64,000 nucleotides of DNA from Stenotrophomonas sp. ZAC14D1_NAIMI4_1 (GCF_003086775.1 NZ_CP026001.1:1080407-1144406); one strand, 5' to 3'. Shown: positions 35,816 to 45,070, counted from the stretch's first letter. The notes: generated from the letters alone by a model not told the origin. Numbers and translations are program-made.

Positions 35816-37195
35816 TCAGCGCAGCGCCCGCGCCAGTACCTGCCAGATGCGCGGGTCCTGGCATTGCGAGACATTGAAGCGCACATAGTCGGCCACGCGC
35901 TGCGACTGGCTGAAGGCATTGCCTGGTGCCAGCACCACGCCTTCGCGCAGGCACTGCCGGGCCAGCGCGGCGGCATCGCGGCCATCGGGCAGCTGGCACC
36001 ACAGGAACAACCCGGCTTCGGGCAGCAGCCAGGGCGTGATGCCCAGGCGCTGCACCTGCCGCAGAGTGTGCTTGCGGGCATCGGCCAGGCGCGCACGGAT
36101 GGCCTGCATGTGCCGGCGATAGCCGCTGTCGGTCAGCGCGATCTGCATCAGGTGTGCAGCCAGGTGGCCGCCGCCGAAGCTGGTGGCCAGCTTCAGGTCG
36201 ACCAGCGCGTCGATCCAGTCCGCACGCGCCGCGATGTAGCCACAGCGCGAAGCGGCCGACACGGTCTTGGAGAAGCTGCCGACATGGATCACGCGTGACA
36301 GCCCGTCCAGCGCGGCCAGGCGCGGGGCAGGGCGCAGCTCGAAGTCGGCGAAGATGTCGTCCTCGACGATGGTCAGCCCGCTGCGCTCGGCCAGGCCCAG
36401 CAGCCGGTGCGCGGTGGCCGCCGACAGCACCGCGCCGGTCGGGTTGTGCAGGCCGGAATTGGTGATGTACAGCCGCGGCGCGTGTGCCTGCAGGGCCGCC
36501 GCGAAGGCCTCCAGGTCCGGGCCGCTGTGCGTGTAGGGCACGCCGATGGCCTGCACCTGGTGCGCCTTCAGCAGCGCGTGGTAGTTGAAGTAGCTGGGGT
36601 CGTCGACCAGCACGCTGTCGCCCGGCTTCAGCAGCAGCCGGCAGACCAGATCCACCGCGTGCGTGCCCGATTCGGCCAGCAGCACCTGGTCCAGCGGCAC
36701 TTCGATACCGAGGCCGGCCGCGCGCCGCTGCAGCGACTGGCGCAGCGCCGGCAGGCCGAGCGGGCTGGCGTAGTCGGTGAGTGCGGAAGGCTCGGCGCGC
36801 GCCATGCGCCGCAGGCCGCGGCGCAGGCCATCCTGGTACAACCATTCGCTGGGCATCCAGCCGCAGCCGGGCTTGAGGTGTTCGGCAGGGGTTTCCAGTG
36901 ACTGCCGCGAGACCCACAGCGGATCCACCGCGCGATCCAGGCGCGGCTCGATGGCCGCCAGGGCCAGCGGCGGCAGCGGCCCGGCCACGTAGAAGCCGGA
37001 GCCGGCACGCGCGGCGATCACGCCTTCGGCAGCGAGCCGCTCGTAGGCCTCGACCACGGTGGATACCGAAACCCCCATGGCCGCTGCCTGTGCACGTACC
37101 GAAGGCAGGCGCGCGCCGGGGCCATCCTGGCGGGCGGCGATGCGCGTGCGTACCGCATGGATGACGCTGTCGATACGGCTGGGAGATCCGGACAT
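35816..37195 (-). CDS. MocR/PdxR-type regulator (GntR HTH + aminotransferase domain)
   Basis: The 459-residue protein has a GntR-type winged helix (about 1-75, with LPSVRAQAAAMGVSVSTVVEAYERL) and a fold-type I aminotransferase-like domain. The PLP-binding Lys310 lies in VGSFSKTVSAASRCGY, and NPTGAVLS and IVEDDIFADF are further PLP motifs. MocR proteins sense PLP or amino-compound effectors. It is divergent from an EamA transporter gene; a perfect dyad (37221-37248) lies 26 bases upstream of its start. It most likely controls that exporter and itself. Confidence 0.92.
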   Translation of the reverse strand: MSGSPSRIDSVIHAVRTRIAARQDGPGARLPSVRAQAAAMGVSVSTVVEAYERLAAEGVIAARAGSGFYVAGPLPPLALAAIEPRLDRAVDPLWVSRQSLETPAEHLKPGCGWMPSEWLYQDGLRRGLRRMARAEPSALTDYASPLGLPALRQSLQRRAAGLGIEVPLDQVLLAESGTHAVDLVCRLLLKPGDSVLVDDPSYFNYHALLKAHQVQAIGVPYTHSGPDLEAFAAALQAHAPRLYITNSGLHNPTGAVLSAATAHRLLGLAERSGLTIVEDDIFADFELRPAPRLAALDGLSRVIHVGSFSKTVSAASRCGYIAARADWIDALVDLKLATSFGGGHLAAHLMQIALTDSGYRRHMQAIRARLADARKHTLRQVQRLGITPWLLPEAGLFLWCQLPDGRDAAALARQCLREGVVLAPGNAFSQSQRVADYVRFNVSQCQDPRIWQVLARALR

Positions 37196-37220
37196 GGTGG
37201 TGACTGTGTGGGAAGTGTGA

Positions 37221-37248
37221 CCAGTACAGTTACTTGCGACTGTACTGG
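37221..37248. promoter_or_regulatory. Perfect dyad, likely MocR operator
   Basis: CCAGTACAGT (37221-37230) and ACTGTACTGG (37239-37248) are exact complements with an 8-base spacer. The site is in the only intergenic space between the divergent mocR and eamA genes. Confidence 0.75.
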
Positions 37249-37283
37249 ATTGTAGCTGGGTGGCAGGGCGCGGCAATGGCCCA

Positions 37284-38192
37284 ATGGCGGCCCGGGCCAC
37301 GCGTGGCCCTTCGCAAACGGATGTCAGCGTGGAACGGTCGGCAAGCGGGTGGATCAACGGCTTCATCGGTGTGGTGATCTTTGCCGGCTCGCTGCCCGCT
37401 ACGCGGCTGGCGGTGCTGGAGCTGGATGCCGGCTTCGTGACTGCCGCGCGCGCCAGCATCGCCGCACTGCTCGGCCTGGCCCTGCTGCTGGCCCTGCGCC
37501 AGCCCCGGCCGGCGCGCGCGGACCTGCCCGGCCTGGCCATGGTCAGCCTGGGCGTGGTGGTGGGTTTTCCGCTGCTGACCGCGCTGGCCCTGCGCCAGGC
37601 GTCGTCCGCGCACACCATCGTCTTCGTCGGCCTGTTGCCACTCAGTACTGCGCTGTTCGGCGTGCTGCGCGGCGGTGAGCGGCCACGACCGGCGTTCTGG
37701 CTGTTCTCGCTGCTGGGCAGCGCCTGCGTGGTCGGTTACGCGGCACGCAACGGCATCGAAGCGTCGCTGCAGGCCGACCTGCTGATGCTGGCGGCGATCG
37801 TGGTGTGCGGCCTGGGCTACGCCGAGGGCGGGCGCCTGGCGCGGCGCCTCGGCGGTTGGCAGGTGATCAGTTGGGCGCTGCTGCTGGCCCTGCCGGTGAT
37901 GCTGCCGCTGACGGTGATGATGCGCCCGCCGTCGATGGCGGCCATCGGTGCACCGGCGTGGTGGGCACTGGGCTACGTGGCGGTATTCAGCATGCTGGTC
38001 GGCTTCCTGTTCTGGTACCGCGGCCTGGCCCAGGGCGGCATTGCCGCCGTCGGCCAGCTGCAGTTGCTGCAGCCATTCTTCGGCCTGGCGCTGGCGGCGC
38101 TGCTTTTGCATGAAACGGTCAGCGCCGGCATGCTGCTGGTGACCCTGGCCGCCGTGGCCTGCGTGGCAGGGGCACGCCGCTTCAGCCGCTGA
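37284..38192 (+). CDS. EamA/DMT family transporter
   Basis: The 302-residue membrane protein has ten predicted helices in two EamA halves (for example WINGFIGVVIFAGSLPATRLAV and LGYVAVFSMLVGFLFWYRGLA). Such carriers export amino acids or metabolites. The ATG at 37284 is chosen; a GTG at 37260 would put the start 12 bases from the operator, and a GTG at 37329 lies nearer the first helix. The divergent MocR regulator and the dyad between them suggest effector-controlled export. Confidence 0.87.
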   Translation: MAARATRGPSQTDVSVERSASGWINGFIGVVIFAGSLPATRLAVLELDAGFVTAARASIAALLGLALLLALRQPRPARADLPGLAMVSLGVVVGFPLLTALALRQASSAHTIVFVGLLPLSTALFGVLRGGERPRPAFWLFSLLGSACVVGYAARNGIEASLQADLLMLAAIVVCGLGYAEGGRLARRLGGWQVISWALLLALPVMLPLTVMMRPPSMAAIGAPAWWALGYVAVFSMLVGFLFWYRGLAQGGIAAVGQLQLLQPFFGLALAALLLHETVSAGMLLVTLAAVACVAGARRFSR

Positions 38193-38297
38193 AGGCAGCG
38201 CAAGCCCCGTGGCACGCTGTGTGCCGGCCTGCGATGTCGCCTGGCACCTGCCATGGGCAATAATGCGGTCTCTGCCTGAGCATGGATCGCGATGTAG

Positions 38298-38900
38298 ATG
38301 ACGGCCTCCGGATCGCCCGCTGACGATGGCGCCACCACGCTGCTGCGGCGCTGGAGCACGGGCAACGATCTGTCCGCGCGCGACCGCCTGCTGCAGATGC
38401 TGTACGCGCAGCTGCGCGGCATGGCAGCAGTCCGGCTGAGTGGCGATGCGCCCGGCCTGCTGCAGCCCACCATGCTGGTGAACGAGGCGCTGATGCGCAT
38501 GCTCGACCCCGGCACGGCCTACAACGATCGCGTGCACTTCCTGGCCCTGGCCGCATTGAAGATGCGCAGCGTGATGGTCGACCACGCACGTGCGATGGGC
38601 GCGGCCAAGCGTGGCGGCGATCAGCTGCATCTCACCCTGGGCCACGCCGATCGCGAAGGCGTGGAGGACCAGGACGCCGTGGACGTGCTGGCGCTGGATG
38701 CGGCGCTGCTGGCCTTGGCCGATGTGGATGCGCGCGCCAGTTCCACGGTCGAGTGGATGTACTTCGGCGGCATGCGCCGCGAGGAAATCGCCGCAGCACA
38801 GGGCGTGTCGGTGCCGACCGTCGATCGCGACCTGCGCTTCGCCAAGGCCTGGCTCAAGCGCCACCTCGGTGGCACGCCTGCGGGGGATGCCAGCACATGA
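38298..38900 (+). CDS. ECF-type RNA polymerase sigma factor
   Basis: The 200-residue protein has sigma regions 2 (LYAQLRGMAAVRLSG ... HFLALAALKMRSVMVDHARA) and 4 (MRREEIAAAQGVSVPTVDRDLRFAKAWLKRHL). The pattern LQPTMLVNEALMRML is typical of the ECF subgroup linked to Ser/Thr kinases with TPR tails. There is no anti-sigma gene; the next gene is such a kinase, overlapping by four bases (ATGA). Activity is therefore probably controlled by phosphorylation. The ATG at 38298 fits the family length. Confidence 0.92.
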   Translation: MTASGSPADDGATTLLRRWSTGNDLSARDRLLQMLYAQLRGMAAVRLSGDAPGLLQPTMLVNEALMRMLDPGTAYNDRVHFLALAALKMRSVMVDHARAMGAAKRGGDQLHLTLGHADREGVEDQDAVDVLALDAALLALADVDARASSTVEWMYFGGMRREEIAAAQGVSVPTVDRDLRFAKAWLKRHLGGTPAGDAST

Positions 38901-41584
38901 GCAGCGCAGTGGACTGGCGCGCGGTGCGCGCGCTGTTCGATTCGGTCTGCGAACTGCCCGAGCCGCAGTGGGAGCGCGAGCTGCATGCATTGACCGGCGA
39001 CGCAACGCTGGTGCACGAGACGCTGGCCCTGCTGCGTGCACAGACCCAGGCGCTGGGCGGCATGCAGCGTTCGATCGATACGGTGCTCGCTTCGCTGGAT
39101 GCAGGCGATACCCAGGTGGGGCAGCTGATCGGGCCGTGGCGGCTGGTGCGCCTGCTCGCGGCCGGCGGCATGGGCCGGGTGTTCCTGGCCGAGCGCGCCG
39201 ACCAGCTGTATCGCCGCCAGGTGGCGATCAAGGTGATGCGGCGCAGCTTCGATCCCGCGCTGGCGCAGCGGCTGCAGGCCGAAAGCCAGATCCTGGCCGA
39301 CCTGCAGCATCCCAACATCGCCCGCCTGTATGACGTCGGCCGTGCGGCCGCCGACCAGCCCTACCTGGTGATGGAATTCATCGACGGGCAGCGCCTGGAC
39401 GAAGCCTGCCGCGCGCCGGACATCACCCTGGCACGGGTGCTGGGTCTGTTCTGCAAGGTCTGCCGCGCGGTGCAGGCCGCGCATGCGCAGGGCGTGATCC
39501 ACTGCGACATCAAGCCGGCCAACGTGCTGGTGCGCAGCGATGACGAACCGGTGCTGCTGGATTTCGGTATCTCGCGGCTGATGGATGACGGCAGCAGCGA
39601 GGCCGGTGCCTACGCCACGCCGCGCTATACCAGCCCGGAGCGGCGCTCGGGGCGCCCGGCGGCGGTGGCCGATGACATCTACAGCCTCGGAGTGATGCTC
39701 GACGAGCTGCTGGCGCTGGGTGGGCCGGCGGTGCGCCTGCACGCCGACCTGATGGCCGTGGCCGCCCGTGCACGCGCACTGGTTGCCGCCGATCGTTACG
39801 CATCGGTGGATGCGCTGGCCGAGGACGTGGTCCGGTTCCAGCAGCATCGTCCGGTGCGCGCGCGGCGGCCCAGCCGCGTGCAGCGCGCACGCCTGTTCCT
39901 GCGCCGGCAGTGGCGCGCCTCGGCGGTGGCGGCCTGTGCGCTGCTGGTGGCGGTGGGCTTCGTGCAGCGCATCGGCGATGCGCGGGCACGCGCGGAAGAA
40001 AACGCGGCGGCCGCGTCCAGCATCGCCGACGTGTTGGTGGCGGCCTTCGATTCGGCCGAGCCGGGCATCCGTGGCGACCGCCCGATGACCGCGCGGGAGG
40101 TGCTTGATCTCGGTGCGCTGCGGATCGAGCAGGATCTGTCCGCCTCGCCGCTGGTGCGCGCCCGCCTGCAGGCCGCGCTCGGCCGTGCCTACCGCAACCT
40201 GGGGCAGCCGCGCGAAGCCGGCGCGCTGCTGCAGGGCGCCGTGCAGGGCCTGCGCGAGGCCGGTGCACCGGCGCACGAGATTGCTGCGGTGGAAGCGGCA
40301 CGGGCCCTGCTGCAGGTGGAGGACGGCCAGCAGGATGCCGCCCTGCAAGGGGCACGCCGCGGGCTGGCGTTGCTGGAACAGGATGACGACGTCGGCGTGC
40401 GTATCGACCTGCTCAATGCGATGGGGCGTGCCCACGCCAGCCGCGAGCACTTCGAGGAGGCCAACACGGCCTATGCCGAAGCACTGGCCCTGGCCCGCAG
40501 TGGCACGGGCGCGGCGTTCGATGCGGGCCGGATGACCACGCTGTCCAACCTGGGCACGCTGTACCGGTCGCAGGGCAGGTTGCCGCTGTCCGAGGAGACG
40601 TTGCGCGAAGCGGCGGCCATCGGTGGCGATGCCTCGCCCCTGCACGGGCCGGCGCGCCTGCGCGTGCTGCGCTCGCTGGTCTACACGCTGCTGGCGCAGG
40701 GGCGTGCCGACGAAGCGATGCGGCTGGCCGAGCAGACCTTCGCCATCACCCGCCAGTTGTTCGGCATCGACAGCAGCTATACGGCCTCGGCCGAAGCCGC
40801 GCTGGCCGGCCAGTATCTCGATCTTGGCCGCTATGGCGAATCGCAGCAGCACTTCGATGCGGCCATCGCCACCAGCGCGCGGGTGGATGGGGCCGACAGC
40901 CTGGCGTACGCCGGCATGGTGTATGGCCGGGCGATCATGGAAGAGGCGCGCGGCGACCTCGCGCTGGCCGAGCAGGGCTACCGGCAGACGCTGGCCCTGC
41001 ACCAGCGCCTGCTGGGCACGCAGCACCCGCGCAGCCTGGACGTGCAGATGGTGCTGGCACGTCTGCTGATGCGTGCGGACCGTACCTCCGAAGCCGAGCC
41101 GTTGCTGCGCGAAGTGGGCGTGGTGTGGCGGCGTACCCTGGCGGCCGATTCACAGCAGCTGGTGACGCTGGAACTGGTGGAACTGGAGTGGCTGACCCGT
41201 GCCGGCCGCATCGCCCAGGCGCGGGAAGCGCTGGCCGCATTCGATCGGCAGCATCCTGCGCCGGTGCCGAGCCTGGCGCTGCGCCAGCAGATGCAGTCCG
41301 CGCTGTTGGCACAGCGGAGTGGTGCCGCTGATGCCGCCGCGCGCTGGGCGACCGTCGTGGCCACCTTCGAGCGCTTCTACGGTGCCGACTCCACCGCCAC
41401 GGCGAAGTGGCGCATTCCGTATGCGGAAAGCCTGCTGCAGTCCGGCAACGCGGCATCGGCCGCGGCCCAGCTGCAGCGCGCCCGCCCGCAGCTGGTCGGG
41501 CTGTCGCCGCATTCGGAGTTCCTGCTGCGCGCGGCGGCCCTGGACGCGCAGCTGGCCGACACACAGGTTGCCCGGGCGCGATAG
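38897..41584 (+). CDS. Ser/Thr protein kinase with transmembrane helix and TPR-type C-terminal sensor
   Basis: The 895-residue protein has a Hanks-type kinase domain (about 80-320): P-loop LAAGGMGRV, Lys112 in VAIKV, HCDIKPANV with Asp204, DFGIS (222-226) and SPERRSG. One membrane helix lies near 340-357 (ASAVAACALLVAVGFVQ). The remaining ~530 residues are helical repeats of TPR type, expected outside the cytoplasm. The catalytic loop has Cys for Arg (HCD instead of HRD), a non-RD-type kinase. It overlaps an ECF sigma factor and is thought to act as its partner, sensing an envelope signal. Confidence 0.9.
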   Translation: MSSAVDWRAVRALFDSVCELPEPQWERELHALTGDATLVHETLALLRAQTQALGGMQRSIDTVLASLDAGDTQVGQLIGPWRLVRLLAAGGMGRVFLAERADQLYRRQVAIKVMRRSFDPALAQRLQAESQILADLQHPNIARLYDVGRAAADQPYLVMEFIDGQRLDEACRAPDITLARVLGLFCKVCRAVQAAHAQGVIHCDIKPANVLVRSDDEPVLLDFGISRLMDDGSSEAGAYATPRYTSPERRSGRPAAVADDIYSLGVMLDELLALGGPAVRLHADLMAVAARARALVAADRYASVDALAEDVVRFQQHRPVRARRPSRVQRARLFLRRQWRASAVAACALLVAVGFVQRIGDARARAEENAAAASSIADVLVAAFDSAEPGIRGDRPMTAREVLDLGALRIEQDLSASPLVRARLQAALGRAYRNLGQPREAGALLQGAVQGLREAGAPAHEIAAVEAARALLQVEDGQQDAALQGARRGLALLEQDDDVGVRIDLLNAMGRAHASREHFEEANTAYAEALALARSGTGAAFDAGRMTTLSNLGTLYRSQGRLPLSEETLREAAAIGGDASPLHGPARLRVLRSLVYTLLAQGRADEAMRLAEQTFAITRQLFGIDSSYTASAEAALAGQYLDLGRYGESQQHFDAAIATSARVDGADSLAYAGMVYGRAIMEEARGDLALAEQGYRQTLALHQRLLGTQHPRSLDVQMVLARLLMRADRTSEAEPLLREVGVVWRRTLAADSQQLVTLELVELEWLTRAGRIAQAREALAAFDRQHPAPVPSLALRQQMQSALLAQRSGAADAAARWATVVATFERFYGADSTATAKWRIPYAESLLQSGNAASAAAQLQRARPQLVGLSPHSEFLLRAAALDAQLADTQVARAR

Positions 41585-41654
41585 GTTCCGCGCGGTTTCT
41601 CCGGTTGTTCCATGACAGGCATCCGCACTGCATGGACAACAGGGGAAACGCAAC

Positions 41655-41873
41655 ATGCGCAATGATCGACTGGCCCAGCGCCCGGAGAAAACCAACCGCG
41701 GGCTGCTGCACCGCTTTGCCAAGGCCTACGGCAAGGCGCGCGAGTGGCACTGCTCGCGCCTGCGCGCATCGGTGGTCGGGCTGCGTTTTGCGGTGTGGGG
41801 GGATAGCGGGCGCTTCACCTCGCATGGTGGCTGGCGCGTGTCGCGCATCAGCCGCAGCGATTCGGAAGCCTGA
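41655..41873 (+). CDS. Small basic protein of 72 residues
   Basis: This short gene has a good ribosome site (AGGGGAAA about eight bases before ATG 41655). The product is basic and rich in Arg and Trp, for example RFAKAYGKAREWHCSRLRAS. No family, signal peptide or membrane helix is recognised. It lies 70 bases after the kinase and before an SDR gene. The codon bias is normal, but a short frame of this kind could be chance. Confidence 0.5.
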   Translation: MRNDRLAQRPEKTNRGLLHRFAKAYGKAREWHCSRLRASVVGLRFAVWGDSGRFTSHGGWRVSRISRSDSEA

Positions 41874-41958
41874 GCCCGTGGTTGATACGCAACGGCTATC
41901 GTGCGCGTGGACAATCGGTATTGGCCGCAGCGCGGGCGCATCGCCCATGCTGCGGCGG

Positions 41959-42837
41959 ATGAAACCTTCCCTCGTATCCTTTGAAGGCCAGGTCGGCCTG
42001 GTGACCGGCGCGGCCGGCGGTCTTGGCCTGGCGTACAGCCGCCTGTTGGCACAGCGTGGCGCGCATGTGGTGATGCATGACGTGGGCGCCGGCCTCGATG
42101 GCCGCGCCAGCGATCCCAACCGCATCGGCGACGCCGTGGCCGCCCTGCAGGCACAGGGCCTGTCGGTGGAGGCGGCCTCCGGTGCGATCAATGCGCGCGT
42201 GTGCTGCCACGCGCTGGTGCGCGAACTGCTGCAACGGCATGGGCGCATCGATTTCATCGTGCACAACGCCGGCTGGGTCGCGTACGAACTGCTTGAGGCG
42301 GTGGATGACGATGCCTTGGAGCAGATGCTGCGGCTGGCCGCCAAGACGCCACTGTGGCTGGCCCAGGCCGCCTGGCCGGCGATGCGCGACGCTGGCGGCG
42401 GCCGCATCGTGGTGACCACCTCCGACCGCGCGCTGTACCCGCAATACGCGCAGAAAGGCTTGGCGGGCTACGCGATGGCGAAGATGGCCGCGCTGGGGCT
42501 GGTCAACGTGCTGGCACTGGAGGGCGCCGAGCACGGCATCGTGGTCAACGCCGTTTCGCCGGTGGCAAAGACGCGCATGTGGGGCGTCGACGGCGAGCCC
42601 GACGAGCTGCACCCCGATGCGGTAGCCAGCGGCGTTGCCTTCCTGGCATCGACGCGGTGCCACGAAGGGGGCTGGGTGCTGCGCGCCAGTAACGGGCAGT
42701 TCCATGCGCTGCGCCTGCAGGAAGCCGAACATGTGGGCTACCCGCGCGACCTGCGCGCGGTGGCGGCTGACAGCATCGAGGCGGTGGCCCTGCAGTGGCC
42801 GGTGATCGCACGGCCGAGTGTCGACGCACGCGGCTGA
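41959..42837 (+). CDS. SDR family oxidoreductase
   Basis: The 292-residue protein has the SDR cofactor motif TGAAGGLG, the NAG motif in HNAGWVAYE and a Ser...Tyr-x3-Lys set (VVTTSDRALY, then GYAMAKM). The length and layout resemble the 3-hydroxyacyl/multifunctional-enzyme-2 like SDRs. The substrate is unknown. ATG 41959 is preferred; ATG 41947 would add four residues. A LysR gene follows 38 bases later on the same strand. Confidence 0.85.
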   Translation: MKPSLVSFEGQVGLVTGAAGGLGLAYSRLLAQRGAHVVMHDVGAGLDGRASDPNRIGDAVAALQAQGLSVEAASGAINARVCCHALVRELLQRHGRIDFIVHNAGWVAYELLEAVDDDALEQMLRLAAKTPLWLAQAAWPAMRDAGGGRIVVTTSDRALYPQYAQKGLAGYAMAKMAALGLVNVLALEGAEHGIVVNAVSPVAKTRMWGVDGEPDELHPDAVASGVAFLASTRCHEGGWVLRASNGQFHALRLQEAEHVGYPRDLRAVAADSIEAVALQWPVIARPSVDARG

Positions 42838-42875
42838 GCGCGTACCCTAGGCAGCCCCCCGCTGCCCGTGCCGAG

Positions 42876-43763
42876 ATGATCGATCTGCGCCTGCTCCGCC
42901 AGTTCGTGGCGGTGGCCGAAGAACTGCATTTCCATCGCGCCGCCGCGCGCCTGCACATGTCGCAGCCACCGCTGACGGCGGCGATGCGGCGGCTGGAGGA
43001 TGACGTGGGCACGCGCTTGATCGTGCGCGGCAACCGCACGCTGGGGCTGACCGCCGCCGGGCAGACCCTGCTGGTGGAAGCCCGTGCCACGCTGCAGCAG
43101 GCCGGGCAGGCGCTGCAGCGCACCCGTGAAGCGGCGGCCGGGCAGATCGGCAGCCTGCGCGTGGGGTACGTTGGCAGCGCCCTGTACGGTCGCCTGCCGG
43201 GCCTGATCCGGCAGTTCCGCCAGGCGTTTCCGCAGGTGCAGCTGCACCTGCATGAGGCCACCTCGCGGCAACAGCAGCAGTGGCTGCGCGAAGAGCGCAT
43301 CGACCTGGGCGTGCTGATCCCACCCATTCCGTCCACCGAGCTGGCGCTGCAGGGGTTCGACCAGGATCGCCTGGCCATCGCCCTGCCGCGCACGCACCCC
43401 CTGGCGGAGTGCCCGGCGCTTACCGTGGCGATGCTGGCCGAGCAACCGTTCGTGTCCTGGCCGGCGGGCGAGGGCATTGGCTTCCACGCCCAGGTGCTGG
43501 GCCTGTGCACCACCGCAGGCTTCACCCCGCGCGTGGTGCAGGAGGCGCAGGGCATGCACGCGGTGCTGTCGCTGGTGGCGGTGGATGCGGGCGTGGCAAT
43601 CGTGCCGGCCAGCATGGCCAGCTTCCGTCCGCAGGAAGTGGTGTACCGCGTGATCGACGGCGCCGAGGCGGCGTTCGAACTGCAGTTCTGCACGCGGCAG
43701 GGCGTGGCTGGGCCGGTGCTGCAGCACTTCTTGGCACTGGCCGCCCAGCAGCATCTGTCGTGA
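42876..43763 (+). CDS. LysR family transcriptional regulator
   Basis: The 295-residue protein has the LysR helix-turn-helix (residues 1-60: LLRQFVAVAEELHFHRAAARLHMSQPPLTAAMRRLE) and an effector-binding domain with SLRVGYVGSALYG and VAVDAGVAIVPASM. The Leu-Arg-Gln-Phe start is classic. It resembles CatM/BenM-type regulators of aromatic catabolism in its first domain, but the effector is unknown. The start ATG 42876 fits the family. The upstream SDR gene on the same strand may be a target. Confidence 0.92.
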   Translation: MIDLRLLRQFVAVAEELHFHRAAARLHMSQPPLTAAMRRLEDDVGTRLIVRGNRTLGLTAAGQTLLVEARATLQQAGQALQRTREAAAGQIGSLRVGYVGSALYGRLPGLIRQFRQAFPQVQLHLHEATSRQQQQWLREERIDLGVLIPPIPSTELALQGFDQDRLAIALPRTHPLAECPALTVAMLAEQPFVSWPAGEGIGFHAQVLGLCTTAGFTPRVVQEAQGMHAVLSLVAVDAGVAIVPASMASFRPQEVVYRVIDGAEAAFELQFCTRQGVAGPVLQHFLALAAQQHLS

Positions 43764-43776
43764 TCGACATTGCGGC

Positions 43777-44166
43777 GTGTCTTTGCCGCGCCGGTGGTGC
43801 CTGAAATACCGGTCGCAACGCGTTGCGACGCCGGTGCGCGGGCACTGCAGGACAAGGGCTTCAGCGCGTCGCATTGGCGATTCGCACATTCCTGAGGCGG
43901 GTCTGCGGATAAGCCCTACAGCCAACGTCGGCACGCGCCGTCAGCATCCCTTCGCCGGCCTTCGTGGCTGGCTGGGATTGGCGTCCCAGAAAACTCTGGC
44001 GCGTGTCCGGAGGCTGTTCAGGGAGGACGGCTTCCGGACGGCGCGGCCCGCTGGTCCGTGGCGGGTGATGCGTGGGGATCATCCCGATCCGCCGGTCCGC
44101 TCCAGAGTCTTCCGGTACGCCAACCCGCATCGCCCGCCGCCCATCCACGCCGCAGCGTGGGTGTGA
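43777..44166 (+). CDS. Arg-rich hypothetical ORF carrying copy B of MRGD...RYANPHRPPP
   Basis: The frame starts at GTG 43777 and runs 129 codons; a shorter reading from ATG 44068 encodes only 32 residues. The last part has MRGD, ten residues, then RYANPHRPPP. The same blocks occur in copy A on the minus strand near 18.6 kb, with only synonymous differences in the ten-codon block. A short stem (CCACGC / GCGTGG) lies just after the block. The product is very basic and has no known domain. I cannot tell whether the long or the short form is made. Confidence 0.45.
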   Translation: MSLPRRWCLKYRSQRVATPVRGHCRTRASARRIGDSHIPEAGLRISPTANVGTRRQHPFAGLRGWLGLASQKTLARVRRLFREDGFRTARPAGPWRVMRGDHPDPPVRSRVFRYANPHRPPPIHAAAWV

Positions 44167-44243
44167 GCGCTGCAGCTCTGTGCAGGCAGAGCGCACCTCA
44201 TCTGGGGAGTGGCGGCGGGCGGTGCATTCTTCGCAGGCCTGGA

Positions 44244-45038
44244 CTATGGCAGCAGGTCACGCGCCATGCGGAAGACATCGGTGACCGCGTACAGGCCGCT
44301 GTGCCGGGCAAGGTGCGCGTTGTCCGGCCCCTGCGCGATGCCGCTGGCCAGCAGACGGAACTGGTGGGCAGGGTCGGGCTGGTACTGCAGCCCATACAGC
44401 GCATGCCGGTCCACGTACGCCCGGCCGTCGTTCAGCCGTTCGCCACGGGCGACGACGCCCTGCAGGTGTTCCCATGCCAGCGGCGTGTCCTGCACGATGT
44501 CGTAGAACTCGACGATGGGCGCACCCTGGCTGACCTCCCGTACATGGAAGGCATGGTGGCGGTCGCCCACCTGCATGCCGACCACGTCACCGGCGCGCCA
44601 CGCGGTGTGCGCTTTCGCCTGCGAGGGGCGGCGTGCCGGCATCAACGCGGGGCTGCGCAGCAGGGTTTCGATGTCCGCACTGCGGCGATGGAAGGTGTCA
44701 TTCAATGCCACGGCGGCATTCAAGGCGGCGATCGCCGCAACCGCTGCGTCGGTGAGTTCCGCGTCGGCAAAGCCTTGGCGATGCAGGCACACCGCCAGCG
44801 CCAACGCGGTCTTGTGGACATACAGCGGCGCCACCTCGGCCGGGTCGGCCTGCAGGATGCAGTTCCAGCGCAGCAGTACGTTTTCCATCACCTCTGCACC
44901 GATCTGCGCAGGCTCGCGCTCGGCTGCCGCAGGGCCGAGTCGCGCCCAGTGCGCGCAGCGCTTGACGTCGCCATCGATGGCCTCGACCAGCCCGGCGGCG
45001 GCAAGCAGTTTCAGTACGTCCAGGTGTTTGATCGCCAT
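44244..45038 (-). CDS. Uncharacterised 264-residue protein
   Basis: The family is not recognised. The product is soluble. The N-terminal part is helical and holds a PLYVHKTALALAVCLHRQGF block. The second half (VGMQVGDRHHAFHVREVSQGAPIVEFYDIV) is strand-rich. The ATG at 45038 has a GGAAG site upstream; a TTG at 45056 is possible. It is next to a LysR remnant whose original partner may have been lost. Confidence 0.65.
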   Translation of the reverse strand: MAIKHLDVLKLLAAAGLVEAIDGDVKRCAHWARLGPAAAEREPAQIGAEVMENVLLRWNCILQADPAEVAPLYVHKTALALAVCLHRQGFADAELTDAAVAAIAALNAAVALNDTFHRRSADIETLLRSPALMPARRPSQAKAHTAWRAGDVVGMQVGDRHHAFHVREVSQGAPIVEFYDIVQDTPLAWEHLQGVVARGERLNDGRAYVDRHALYGLQYQPDPAHQFRLLASGIAQGPDNAHLARHSGLYAVTDVFRMARDLLP

Positions 45039-45070
45039 GTGCGCAACTGCTTCCAATGCGGCTGCCCAGT

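Noticed and set aside
43879..43893. 15-base string shared with 54211-54225 (GATTCGCACATTCCT)
   Set aside because: The flanks do not match and the second copy lies in a LysR promoter; probably chance or a short common promoter word.
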